From Alphaproteobacteria bacterium (GTDB taxonomy: Bacteria; Pseudomonadota; Alphaproteobacteria; CAAHEQ01; UBA3637), in contig JAGDDD010000027.1 in the NCBI GenBank assembly GCA_017958225.1, positions 1-40,709 on the forward strand: a stretch of DNA of 40,709 nt, read 5' to 3'. A program made the translations under genes and the position numbers. The notes under the pieces were generated by a model. It had not been told where the DNA came from. It saw only the letters and a list, made by a program, of their open reading frames with translations, and did not search any database. Positions 7,101 to 14,100 of this stretch are shown here, piece by piece; the stretch's first letter is position 1; each line of letters begins with the position of its first letter.

Positions 7101-9135
7101 GATTTTTGCTCCAAACATTTCCAACATAACCAAAATATGCCTTACATCCGTCTTCATCCGCCAACCAATAATAAGCAATGTTTTTTACAAGTTGTTTGAC
7201 ATGCGTGTTGTATTGCGCATGTTCTGCTCGGGTTGCCAAGCGCAAACCGGCCGCGTTACAGCGGTTCCAGGCATCCCACCAACTATGGTTATTGCCGTTT
7301 GTCAAGGCAAACCCTTCGTAAAACGATCCTACACCGCCTGTGGTACAAGTATATGTTATATCCGTTACACCGCAAGCGCCATCCACATTACCGGCCGGGC
7401 TATCATTGACACGACAATACTTACTACCCGTGCATAAATTGTTGCATTGCCACGTGGCTGCCACACATGCCCCGGCAACGCACTCAAACCCGTTACAGCA
7501 ATCTTCTTTTGTTGAACACGCATTCGGACAACAGGTCGTTTGTCCGTCCTGCGTGCTTTCGGTAAATCCCTCGGCGCAGACGCAACTGTTATCACTGGCC
7601 ACCTGATGTTTTTCAGCATCACAGGTAATACAAGCGCCGTCCTGTAAATAACTGTTGCTGAGGCATTCGCAGGTGCCATGGTTACACACAGCCCCTGTCG
7701 GCGATGTGCAATCGTTATCCCGTGCGCATTGCCACAAGTTTTCGCCTGCACACACGACCTCAAAACCGGTGGCGTTGTTTTTCGCTGCGCCCGTCGCGTT
7801 CTTTTGGCAGTCCATGGTGTAACTCCAACATGACCCCGTTCCCGAGCCAAATGCGGTGGATGTCCATGCCTTGGCGTTCAGGTTACGACAGGCGGTTTGT
7901 ATGGGGATCTGACTGGTGCGGGCGGTTGCCTCATCAAGCAGTGTTCCGTTCAGCGCAGCGCAAATGTTCTCTGCGTCGTATTTGCTATATACGGTCTTTT
8001 TGGAGCATGCCCAACCGTTGTTAAACTTCATATCGATTCTTTGGCATCTGCCGGTGGTCGGCGTGGTGCAAGAGTCACTGCTTTCTGCCATGTCGCAGAA
8101 ATATCCGTCGCAACAATCGTCGTTGCTGTCGCAGGCGGTGCCTTCTCTGGCCTGGCAGAACTCGGTGCATTGGTTGCCGCCGCATTGGCCATAACCATAG
8201 GCTTCGCACGTTTCATCCGTTGTGCAAATACAGGTCGTTCCGTCCCAATATGGCCGCCATGGCGTTTCCATTTCGCACGAGCCGCACAAGCCCACAGAAC
8301 ACGCCTGACAGGTGCCCGCTTCGGTGCAATATTCGCCTAAATCACAATGGCTATCAATAATACATGCTTGGCAGGTGTTCGTTTTGTTGTTCCAATAAGG
8401 TTGAGCGCCTGTGCAACCGGTGTTTTCCACGCAGTCTTTGGTCTCTGAGTCCCATTTCATGCCTTCCGGGCACACACAGACATTGTTAAAGCAACGATCC
8501 ACCGGGCAATCTTCCACATACCTGGTGCACATCGTGCCGTCCGGCGCCGGATAAGTTTCCGGTTTGCCGCAAGGAATCATCTCGGACACAGGGCAAGAAT
8601 CGTCTTGCGGTGTATAGCCGCCGCCCTCGCCCGATGTATCCACTGTTCCGTCGCCGAACACCAAAGTCAATGTATTGCCATTGCCCTCTTCGCACAAGGT
8701 GCCGTTGTGTTCTAATGGCGACTGGCAACCCGAAAAATTGCCGTTTAACCCACCCGAACAGTTGATGTAAAAGTAATTGGCCGATGATGAGGATGCGACA
8801 TGCTCCAACTGCTCACACACGCGCTGTTGAATATTCGACACATAAATCGAAAAATCTTGAGGCCCTAACTTTTTGTGAATAAAGTGATAACGCCCGCTTT
8901 GGCTGGCAAACCCGACAACAGAAAAGTTTTCGTTGATGGGCTTTGCTTTGAACGAGGGCGAGGTTTCTATCAGCACCGCACGCGCGCCGACGTCCTTAAT
9001 CAGTTGAATCGCCTGCACCCGCGACAGCCCCCAGGCTAAGCCCGTTGTGCCGCCGATTGCCAAAAGGCCCATCAAAGAAATGACCGCCATCATCTCCAGT
9101 AAGGTGCGTCCTTTTTGTGTGTGTGAAACCTGCAT
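4171..9135 (-). CDS. Giant prepilin-like Cys-rich protein with five C-type-lectin-like modules
   Basis: A 1654-residue protein. I prefer the ATG at 9135, since GGGAG lies 6 bases upstream; the ATG at 9141 touches it. Residues 1-9 are a basic prepilin leader, cut after Gly9 (KG|RTLLEMMAVISLMG), with Glu at mature +5 and a hydrophobic helix to about 35. A pilin-head region follows (to about 165), with paired Cys around SIYVSNIQQRVCEQL and a LTLVFGDG strand. The rest is rich in Cys, with EGF-like and GCC-type repeats, and at least five modules centred on YDAENIC (about 375), WWDAWNRC (620), WYDAWNYC (832), WYDAWNLC (1043) and FWSARNWC (1560). Each has the layout W-x-x-A-x-x-x-C, a G-x-x-L strand and a final W...C, as in C-type-lectin folds. 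The protein is probably exported through a type IV pilus/type II machinery and displayed outside, with many disulfides. Ligand unknown. No pilus genes are nearby. Family assignments are by eye. Confidence 0.8.
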   Translation of the reverse strand: MQVSHTQKGRTLLEMMAVISLMGLLAIGGTTGLAWGLSRVQAIQLIKDVGARAVLIETSPSFKAKPINENFSVVGFASQSGRYHFIHKKLGPQDFSIYVSNIQQRVCEQLEHVASSSSANYFYINCSGGLNGNFSGCQSPLEHNGTLCEEGNGNTLTLVFGDGTVDTSGEGGGYTPQDDSCPVSEMIPCGKPETYPAPDGTMCTRYVEDCPVDRCFNNVCVCPEGMKWDSETKDCVENTGCTGAQPYWNNKTNTCQACIIDSHCDLGEYCTEAGTCQACSVGLCGSCEMETPWRPYWDGTTCICTTDETCEAYGYGQCGGNQCTEFCQAREGTACDSNDDCCDGYFCDMAESSDSCTTPTTGRCQRIDMKFNNGWACSKKTVYSKYDAENICAALNGTLLDEATARTSQIPIQTACRNLNAKAWTSTAFGSGTGSCWSYTMDCQKNATGAAKNNATGFEVVCAGENLWQCARDNDCTSPTGAVCNHGTCECLSNSYLQDGACITCDAEKHQVASDNSCVCAEGFTESTQDGQTTCCPNACSTKEDCCNGFECVAGACVAATWQCNNLCTGSKYCRVNDSPAGNVDGACGVTDITYTCTTGGVGSFYEGFALTNGNNHSWWDAWNRCNAAGLRLATRAEHAQYNTHVKQLVKNIAYYWLADEDGCKAYFGYVGNVWSKNHKTWGNSANANGDGNRLHGLCIKDPTEQCTGNQAYAHDMTCRDCPSGSHPSEDRRTCVCEGGEGTFDKTNNTCTYTDNCEDGYKFDEETSRCVPDWKCNSLCDTSYQFCKVGSTPTNGATNVCPTPGAATQTCATRGSETIRNGIYARHGQFSWYDAWNYCDSIGGHLLTDAETTAYKDDLIAVLQAQYYWKANEINTEAKPCFAGRFAYFNGVYSAQNKELNKSSPGERIVCMKNDIKTCPDNQVHTNEGDCQTCPDNATKDPTGDTCICANGTTWDRGTNTCLVTDCPPGKTLYAGKYCLSDPWKCNELCPKGYYCRGHAVDSSKASICPDGSDLNPQCVKLPKLSFEPYKGFYPIRTTNDISWYDAWNLCDAMGMTLINYNELEANYQAAANFWNGPGGPLWTAGGQIEADCDNVNKCCARRVSITAGSSYGRNRVGKRASSTVGVYCQAKKSNCRSDQVMLNDGTCVTCPENANKSGDTCLCNVLGSGTYNATTNTCTYDICATEAHLENGQCVCNDGSALNTDTKQCVTTDCTTPETCGCAPNQYMNSAFQCVDCTLGNEPDSTQTKQVRCTNVNASCASCAAADPHKPYWNDVEQVCQGCASSHYMSNGACKRCAPGQRANDEGTACVDCVALAENKTADCPSCAFYNPQAHFWNSFLRKCTSCERADQVEENGVCQACPVGMTLKADGTCDCSNGFYSDLAHKCCAATCSTSADCCAELGMTCQSGQCKTCQGNTILHDGACVACPTGSTAIKDGTECQCPAGYEWDAATATCVACPTGYYSENNVCVQCEMGRYIENNQCKPCTKNSAAHCEDLPCTTQDHCGGYDSGYYCYYTSPQPKEPGAGTCKPIGGHTVDHLPTNKDIYFSNTILDFWSARNWCVAFGKKPYECQNAYSESGHSCPDAIQLNLMCPDLIGWDQPYNVYLQPYNCTGNYACAYFSYRSAVNGSDGNICGGWARNRTSTRAFCID

Positions 9136-9157
9136 ACTCATCTCCCAAAATATTTAT

Positions 9158-9188
9158 TTTATATTAGCGCGCTAAGACTTTCTGTCAA
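9158..9188 (-). promoter_or_regulatory. Promoter of the giant prepilin-like gene with a 12-bp palindrome
   Basis: On the minus strand: -35 TTGACA (9188-9183) and -10 TATAAA (9163-9158) with a 19-base spacer, or TAATAT (9166-9161) with 16. The spacer contains TTAGCGCGCTAA (9164-9175), a perfect 12-bp palindrome placed where a bound repressor would block polymerase. The regulator is unknown. Confidence 0.6.
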
Positions 9189-9271
9189 TACTTTTTTGTT
9201 GTTTTTTGCTATGATTTTTCCTGTATGTCGTCGGTCAAGCGGCGGCAGGCTGCCCACGACAAAAAAAGTCC

Positions 9272-9299
9272 TTGACATTGGGGCGGATATGCTTATAAT
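9272..9299 (+). promoter_or_regulatory. Consensus sigma70 promoter of tRNA-Lys
   Basis: Perfect TTGACA (9272-9277) and perfect TATAAT (9294-9299) with a 16-base spacer. The tRNA begins 11 bases after the -10. Confidence 0.85.
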
Positions 9300-9310
9300 G
9301 CCCTTTTATC

Positions 9311-9386
<76 letters not shown>

Positions 9387-9390
9387 TTTA

Positions 9391-9421
9391 AAAAAGCCAC
9401 TTTTCACAGTGGCTTATTTTT
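9391..9421. terminator. Bidirectional terminator between tRNA-Lys and sufE
   Basis: Arms AAGCCACT (9394-9401) and AGTGGCTT (9408-9415) form a hairpin with T-rich sequence on the right and A-rich sequence on the left. It can therefore serve tRNA-Lys on the plus strand and sufE on the minus strand. The sufE stop codon lies inside its right arm. Confidence 0.75.
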
Positions 9422-9818
9422 TGTCCTGCGACACGCGTTCTTGAAGTGTTTTCCACATCGCGAAAAACCCGTTTTGCCTGTTTGGCGACAAGTGCTCGGC
9501 CAAACCTAAACGCGTAAATATCTCTTTAATATCCGTTGTCAAAATCGTGTCTTTATCGGCGCCCTGCACGGCCGACAAAACTATGGCGATCAACCCGCGC
9601 ACGATAGCGGCATCACTGGTCGCACGAATATCATACCCGTCCGCTTGCCGGCTCACCGTCAGCCACACGTTGCTCATACAGCCGATGACCTTGTTTTGTT
9701 CGGTTTTGTCCGTTTCCGGAAAGGCGGGCAACTTGTCGCCCAACTCTATCAGGTAAGCGTATCTGTCCTCCCAATCGGGCAACAAATCAAATGTTTCGAC
9801 AAGTTCCTGAACAGACAT
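9414..9818 (-). CDS. sufE: SufE-family sulfur acceptor for Fe-S cluster assembly
   Basis: A 134-residue cytosolic protein of the usual SufE length. SufE takes the persulfide sulfur from the cysteine desulfurase SufS and passes it to the SufBCD scaffold. The active-site Cys is Cys47 in NKVIGCMSNVWL, the family signature. The N-terminus (LVETFDLLPDWEDRYAYLIE) and the ALAEHLSPNRQNG-like stretch (here GLAEHLSPNRQNG) are also typical. It is the last gene of a run that starts with the DUF3126 gene, 17 bases after the preceding stop. No other suf genes are in view. An organism with PFOR, ferredoxin and rubrerythrin has a high Fe-S demand. Confidence 0.92.
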   Translation of the reverse strand: MSVQELVETFDLLPDWEDRYAYLIELGDKLPAFPETDKTEQNKVIGCMSNVWLTVSRQADGYDIRATSDAAIVRGLIAIVLSAVQGADKDTILTTDIKEIFTRLGLAEHLSPNRQNGFFAMWKTLQERVSQDKK

Positions 9819-9835
9819 TTGACCCGTTGTCGCCT

Positions 9836-11404
9836 TTACATTTCTACATCCGGGAACAGTTCCGTATTAAACTCGGCCTCGGCGGGCACATTTAACACAG
9901 GCTCGGCGGCAGGCGCTTGTTCGGCACCTATACTGTCCGCAGGCGCAGCCGTGTCTGTGGCCGCAGCCGGCTCAATCTCGCCCGCTTCCTCGTCCACAAA
10001 CTCAATCACTTCCTCGTCAGATTCGACCGGCAAAGGTGCGCCGACTTCCGTTACTTTGTGCTTATTGACAAACAGGCCTAACTTATACGAATACTGAATA
10101 TCAAACATCAGCATATCGCGCCCTTTGGCATCCTTTTCCTGACGCGCGGTGCCTTTATAAGGCCGCAACACTTCCAACAGGCCGGACGTCACATCCGCCT
10201 TGTTTTTCTCTGGTGAAATGACATCAAAGTTATGCACACCGACTGTGCCGGAGAAACCATCCTCGGACACAACACCTTTTACCAAAATGGCATAGTTTTG
10301 ACCCTCTATCGTCAAAGCCTCTATATTCAAAGGCAAAGGCGGCAAGAAATCGTGCATTTGCGATGTAAATTGCTCTTGCTGATCTGCCGACACAAACAAG
10401 GTTTTGTGAATCTCGGACGCCTGGCGCAGCACCTGGGTCAATTGGACCGCCGAAATATCGATGAACGCACCCTTGAAAGTAATTTCATTCGGCCATTTTT
10501 CCAACATAGGTTGTTGTAACAGGTCGCTCAACGGGCTGTTCTTGATATTGTAAATACGCCCTTCCATATCAATGCGCATAGCGTCTAAATCTGTATCGGT
10601 CGAGGTATCCAATTTCGCCTGCGCGTCAAATGAAACTTGAGTAAAAGGCATAAACAGGGATTGCACCTGCGCACCCGATACGGACAAAGACCAGGCACCT
10701 TCCGGCGACATCACATAACGTTCCATATCATCGGATGCCATACGCGCTGTCGGGATACGCCCTGTCAGATTGGCTTTGTTGATGGACAGGCTCACCAACG
10801 GCAACTTGGAATATTCGGCCTTTTCAACGGTAATCGTGTCGTCAATTTGCGCAAACTCATCCGACGTCGGCTTGAGTGTCTCTTCAGCGGTTATGTTCTC
10901 CGCTGTCCAACCATTGTATGTTTTCAACTGTTGAATATTGAGTGCTTTTTGCAAGAATATTTGCCAGTCGGGCACAAGGCGCGCCGAAAAATCAAACTTA
11001 CCGACAGAATAAGGCTTCTGGACAGGAATCAACAACGCTTTTGGCAGCAAGGCCTTCGGCTCTGTCAAATTAAACTTGTATTGTTTGTGATTGCGAATCG
11101 GGTGCTCTTCCGTCAGCACAATGCGATAGGCCGGCACCTGATGCGTCTCATCCAACTCCAACACCGGCATTTCCAAGGCATAGCCCATACCCTTGGGCTC
11201 GATGGACAACAACTGCTTATACATAGCGCCATCAGGCAAGGTAATACCTTTAACCATATCAATGATTTGTTTTTCCACATTAGACGCCAACGGAGCCATC
11301 AACTGCGGCTCAATTACATCTACAGAATCCAAGGCTTGTGCCGGCACGGCCATGCCTGCCAGACCACCCATGAGCGCTAACGCCGTATATAATTTCTTTT
11401 TCAT
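9836..11404 (-). CDS. Large secreted or periplasmic protein of unknown function
   Basis: A 522-residue protein with GGGGG before the ATG. Residues 1-24 (MKKKLYTALALMGGLAGMAV then PAQA) are a signal peptide with an AQA cleavage site. The mature part is mostly alternating beta strands with few Cys. The last 80 or so residues are very acidic and rich in Ala and Pro (EEVIEFVDEEAGEIEPAAA), ending near FNTELFPDVEM, and look disordered. The arrangement of amphipathic strands, with short lines such as LPPLPLNIEALTIEGQNYAI, loosely resembles YdgA/DUF945 or AsmA-like envelope proteins, but I cannot assign a family. It sits between the DUF3126 gene and sufE, in the same direction and with short gaps. 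Confidence 0.75.
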   Translation of the reverse strand: MKKKLYTALALMGGLAGMAVPAQALDSVDVIEPQLMAPLASNVEKQIIDMVKGITLPDGAMYKQLLSIEPKGMGYALEMPVLELDETHQVPAYRIVLTEEHPIRNHKQYKFNLTEPKALLPKALLIPVQKPYSVGKFDFSARLVPDWQIFLQKALNIQQLKTYNGWTAENITAEETLKPTSDEFAQIDDTITVEKAEYSKLPLVSLSINKANLTGRIPTARMASDDMERYVMSPEGAWSLSVSGAQVQSLFMPFTQVSFDAQAKLDTSTDTDLDAMRIDMEGRIYNIKNSPLSDLLQQPMLEKWPNEITFKGAFIDISAVQLTQVLRQASEIHKTLFVSADQQEQFTSQMHDFLPPLPLNIEALTIEGQNYAILVKGVVSEDGFSGTVGVHNFDVISPEKNKADVTSGLLEVLRPYKGTARQEKDAKGRDMLMFDIQYSYKLGLFVNKHKVTEVGAPLPVESDEEVIEFVDEEAGEIEPAAATDTAAPADSIGAEQAPAAEPVLNVPAEAEFNTELFPDVEM

Positions 11405-11415
11405 AATACCCCCTA

Positions 11416-11628
11416 TTATTCTATATCTTCCGGTAAGATAGACATATTCAAATCGTATGAGATCTCGCCTTCATCCTCATTTTTATAGATAACCGCAATA
11501 AACTCTCCGCCCAACGACACTTCCGCCGGCGCGTCCTTTGAAAAAGGCTCTTTCAAGGTAATACCTTGATTTTTAAAGAGTTTTTGCAAATAACCTTCCA
11601 CTTTTTGAAGTTCGGTTTTTACCCACAT
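11416..11628 (-). CDS. DUF3126 family protein
   Basis: A 70-residue protein with AGGAG 6 bases before the ATG. The pattern (VEGYLQKLFKNQGITL, AEVSLGGEFIAVIYKNEDEG, SYDLNMSIL) matches DUF3126, a short alphaproteobacterial family of unknown function. It is first in a leftward run with the secreted protein at 9836 and sufE. Confidence 0.8.
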   Translation of the reverse strand: MWVKTELQKVEGYLQKLFKNQGITLKEPFSKDAPAEVSLGGEFIAVIYKNEDEGEISYDLNMSILPEDIE

Positions 11629-11708
11629 CTCTATCTCCTTACATGAATTATTTTCAGCCTAATTTATTTTTTACCTTTTGACAAGATTTTTTTTGTATGA
11701 TGTTTTTT

Positions 11709-12647
11709 ATGACGAAAGAAATTGAAATTGCGCCTATGTTAGATTTGACGGATAAGCACTTTCGCTTTTTCCTGCGACAAATCTGTCGGCACGCCACCTT
11801 ATACACCGAGATGATATCCGAGCAAGCGCTGTATCATGGCGATTGCAAGAAACTTTTGGCGTATCAAAGGGTGGAACAACCGTTGGTGTTGCAGGTCGGC
11901 GGCTCTCATCCGGACATGATGGCGCAGGCCGCCCACCTAGCCGAAGATTATGGCTATGCCGCCATAAACATCAACGCCGGTTGCCCATCTGAGCGGGTGC
12001 GCATGGGCGACTTTGGGGCCTGCCTTATTCCTTTTCCCGAAAAGATTGCCGATTGTGTAGCCCAAATGAAGGCGCGCACACATCTTGATATCACCGTTAA
12101 AACGCGTTTAGCCCTAGACAGCGCCGAAGATATAGAACAAGCGCTGCACAGATTCGTTGATATTCTGTCTCAAGCCGGCGTCAATAAGTTTATTATCCAC
12201 GCGCGTGTAGCTCGCCTTTCCATGTCGCCTCTGCAGAACAGAACGAAACTGCCGCTGCACTATGATTATGTGTATCGCCTAAAACAAGCCTTTCCGCAGT
12301 TGCGTATTTTCATCAACGGGAATATTACTTCTGTGGAGCAGATACAAGAACATTTACGCCATACAGATGGTGTGATGATTGGGCGGTGGGCCTATACACA
12401 GCCCTTTGCGCTGAAAGATATTGATTCTGTGTTCTATCAAGACAGCCACCCCTGCCCTTCGCGTGAGGATGTGGCCTCGGTTATGCTCGATTATATCGCT
12501 CAAAATGCGGATGTCAGCCCGTCTTGTATCATGCGACATATGATGGGGCTTTATTTTGGCACACCTTGTGCTAAAAGATGGCGTGCCGCGCTGACGACAC
12601 AAGATCCCGCCGCCATCAAAGCGTTTTTAGTTCAACTTGACGCATAA
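11709..12647 (+). CDS. dusA: tRNA-dihydrouridine synthase A
   Basis: A 312-residue FMN-dependent TIM-barrel enzyme that reduces uridines in the tRNA D-loop. Seen in order: EIAPMLDLTDKHFRFFLRQI at the N-terminus, ATLYTEMISEQALYHGD, ININAGCPSERVRMGDFGAC with the catalytic Cys, IIHAR, INGNITS and MIGRWAYTQPF. These are DusA-type features. Two in-frame ATGs lie at 11697 and 11700; I choose 11709 because it matches the usual N-terminus. No Shine-Dalgarno is visible. A TATGAT at 11696-11701 would put the transcript start at or next to 11709, so it may be leaderless, though no good -35 is seen at the right distance. It overlaps convergent xthA by 21 bases. Confidence 0.9.
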   Translation: MTKEIEIAPMLDLTDKHFRFFLRQICRHATLYTEMISEQALYHGDCKKLLAYQRVEQPLVLQVGGSHPDMMAQAAHLAEDYGYAAININAGCPSERVRMGDFGACLIPFPEKIADCVAQMKARTHLDITVKTRLALDSAEDIEQALHRFVDILSQAGVNKFIIHARVARLSMSPLQNRTKLPLHYDYVYRLKQAFPQLRIFINGNITSVEQIQEHLRHTDGVMIGRWAYTQPFALKDIDSVFYQDSHPCPSREDVASVMLDYIAQNADVSPSCIMRHMMGLYFGTPCAKRWRAALTTQDPAAIKAFLVQLDA

Positions 12648-13412
12648 AGGCACATGATCCGACGGTTTTTCGGCTGCACGCAATTCCTTTTGCAAATAAG
12701 CGTCTTGTAATCTGTCTTTCACATCAGCCGAGACAAACACCGCATCCAGTAAGATACCGTTATTGCGTTGCCATGCGCCCCCTTGGAAATCCCAAAAGGA
12801 ATACAAATGCGGCTCTTTATGGAAGCAGCGTAAAGCATTGACCATGGGCAGTTTTTGCAACCTGTCAAAACGTTCCAAGACCTCGTCACACATCAGCACG
12901 CCACCGGCAAAAACATCCGGATTATACACATCCGTCGGCTGCGCAATCACATTGAAATCGCCCCCTAAAATCACCGGCCGACCCTCGGCTAACAACGTTT
13001 TCATATAGGCATTGAAAGCGTCAAACCAGGCCAATTTATAGGCTAAGCGGGATGTGTCTTCCGGCTGGTTCATCGGCGGAGCGCCATTGGGCACATACAC
13101 GCACACAACCGTATAATCGTGCCAACGCGCCTGTATAAACCGCGCTTGCGTTTGTGGCATATCGTCAAACGCAGTTTTGACTTCGGTCAAAGGCTCTTTG
13201 GCCAAAATAGCCACACCGTTAAAGGCTTTTTCTCCGCTTAAAACAGCCTGATAGCCCAAATCTTTTAGTTGTTCCCAAGGGAACTGTTCCGGCAACGTCT
13301 TGACTTCTTGTAGCAAAACAATATCCGGTTGCTGCGTTGATAGCACTTGCGATAACAAGCCCATGCGCGCACGAATCGAAGCCACGTTCCAAGACATCAA
13401 CAGACAACTCAT
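12627..13412 (-). CDS. xthA: Exodeoxyribonuclease III (AP endonuclease family)
   Basis: A 261-residue DNA-repair nuclease that cuts at abasic sites and removes 3' blocks. Motifs seen: SWNVASIRARM near the start, DIVLLQEVK with the metal-binding Glu, VCVYVPNG, GGDFNV, LLDAVFVS and KPSDHVPL with the catalytic Asp-His. I choose the ATG at 13412, as AAAGGAAAAG lies just upstream; the ATG at 13430 has none. It overlaps the 3' end of dusA tail to tail by 21 bases. Its upstream region is shared with the divergent HExxH gene, whose -35 lies only 12 bases from this ATG. Confidence 0.92.
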   Translation of the reverse strand: MSCLLMSWNVASIRARMGLLSQVLSTQQPDIVLLQEVKTLPEQFPWEQLKDLGYQAVLSGEKAFNGVAILAKEPLTEVKTAFDDMPQTQARFIQARWHDYTVVCVYVPNGAPPMNQPEDTSRLAYKLAWFDAFNAYMKTLLAEGRPVILGGDFNVIAQPTDVYNPDVFAGGVLMCDEVLERFDRLQKLPMVNALRCFHKEPHLYSFWDFQGGAWQRNNGILLDAVFVSADVKDRLQDAYLQKELRAAEKPSDHVPLCVKLN

Positions 13413-13423
13413 TTTCTTTTCCT

Positions 13424-13451
13424 TTGACATTATTGCGATTTATCGTATAGT
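13424..13451 (+). promoter_or_regulatory. Promoter giving a probably leaderless mRNA for the HExxH gene
   Basis: -35 TTGACA (13424-13429), a 16-base spacer and -10 TATAGT (13446-13451). The expected start, near 13458, coincides with the ATG at 13459, and there is no Shine-Dalgarno. Confidence 0.65.
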
Positions 13452-13458
13452 AGTTGTT

Positions 13459-14100
13459 ATGAGACATTATAACTACTTTTTCATCATTAGCCTACTTATT
13501 TTTGCACAAAGTGCCTGGGGACAATGTGCTTTTTATGACCGGCGGCCACGCACAGAGGTGGTTATTGAAACGGGGCACGCTGTTGTAGATAATTCCAAAG
13601 CGCGCAAAGACTTCCCTGCCACCACCAAAGAAACGACCATGGGCTTGACGGTTGCTCATATCTCACACCAAGTCGAATTGACAACAGAGATCAAAGAAGC
13701 GGCACGCCAGCAACTGTGCATGCGCGTCAATTTGGTAAAACTGATTGTGTCGATACCTAAACTGGATGTGTATATTGATAAGAAATATAAGCCAGGCTCT
13801 TGTCAGTATTCGGTCATCAGTCAGCACGAACAAAAGCATGTGCGCATACATCAGGAAACGCTCCGTTCTGCACGCGCTAAACTGCAAACCGCCTTAGATG
13901 TGGCAATAAGAAAGATCCAGCCTGTAGCGTTGCATCCTAACGAGGACCCGCAAGAGCCGACCAACAAGTTATTAAAGACGATTACGCAGGCCTTGAAACC
14001 GACCATCGACGAGATTCAAAAGGAAACCGACCGCAAAAACCAACGGTTAGATACCGATAAGGCCTATGCCGCCGACACCCGCAAATGTAAAAAGTGGTAA
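13459..14100 (+). CDS. Secreted putative zinc metallopeptidase (HExxH)
   Basis: A 213-residue protein starting with a signal peptide (MRHYNYFFIISLLIFAQSAW then G|QC), so it is probably periplasmic or secreted. Residues 123-127 are HEQKH, an HExxH zinc-binding motif, preceded by SCQYSVISQ and followed by VRIHQETL. The Cys-x-Y-x-x-x-x-x-HE layout recalls a small alphaproteobacterial family related to DUF922-type predicted zinc proteases. The C-terminal third is a charged helix, DEIQKETDRKNQRL. The start is set by the promoter and signal peptide; a longer frame from 13300 runs through xthA. The stop directly abuts that of convergent ispA. Substrate unknown; activity inferred from the motif. Confidence 0.7.
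   Translation: MRHYNYFFIISLLIFAQSAWGQCAFYDRRPRTEVVIETGHAVVDNSKARKDFPATTKETTMGLTVAHISHQVELTTEIKEAARQQLCMRVNLVKLIVSIPKLDVYIDKKYKPGSCQYSVISQHEQKHVRIHQETLRSARAKLQTALDVAIRKIQPVALHPNEDPQEPTNKLLKTITQALKPTIDEIQKETDRKNQRLDTDKAYAADTRKCKKW

Noticed and set aside
9221-9262. GC-rich inverted repeat between the divergent promoters near tRNA-Lys, considered as a terminator
   Set aside because: The stem is imperfect and the T run lies on the wrong side for either strand, so I could not support a function.
13300-13458. Upstream extension of the HExxH gene
   Set aside because: It would run antisense through the xthA start and remove the signal peptide; the promoter places the transcript start at 13458.
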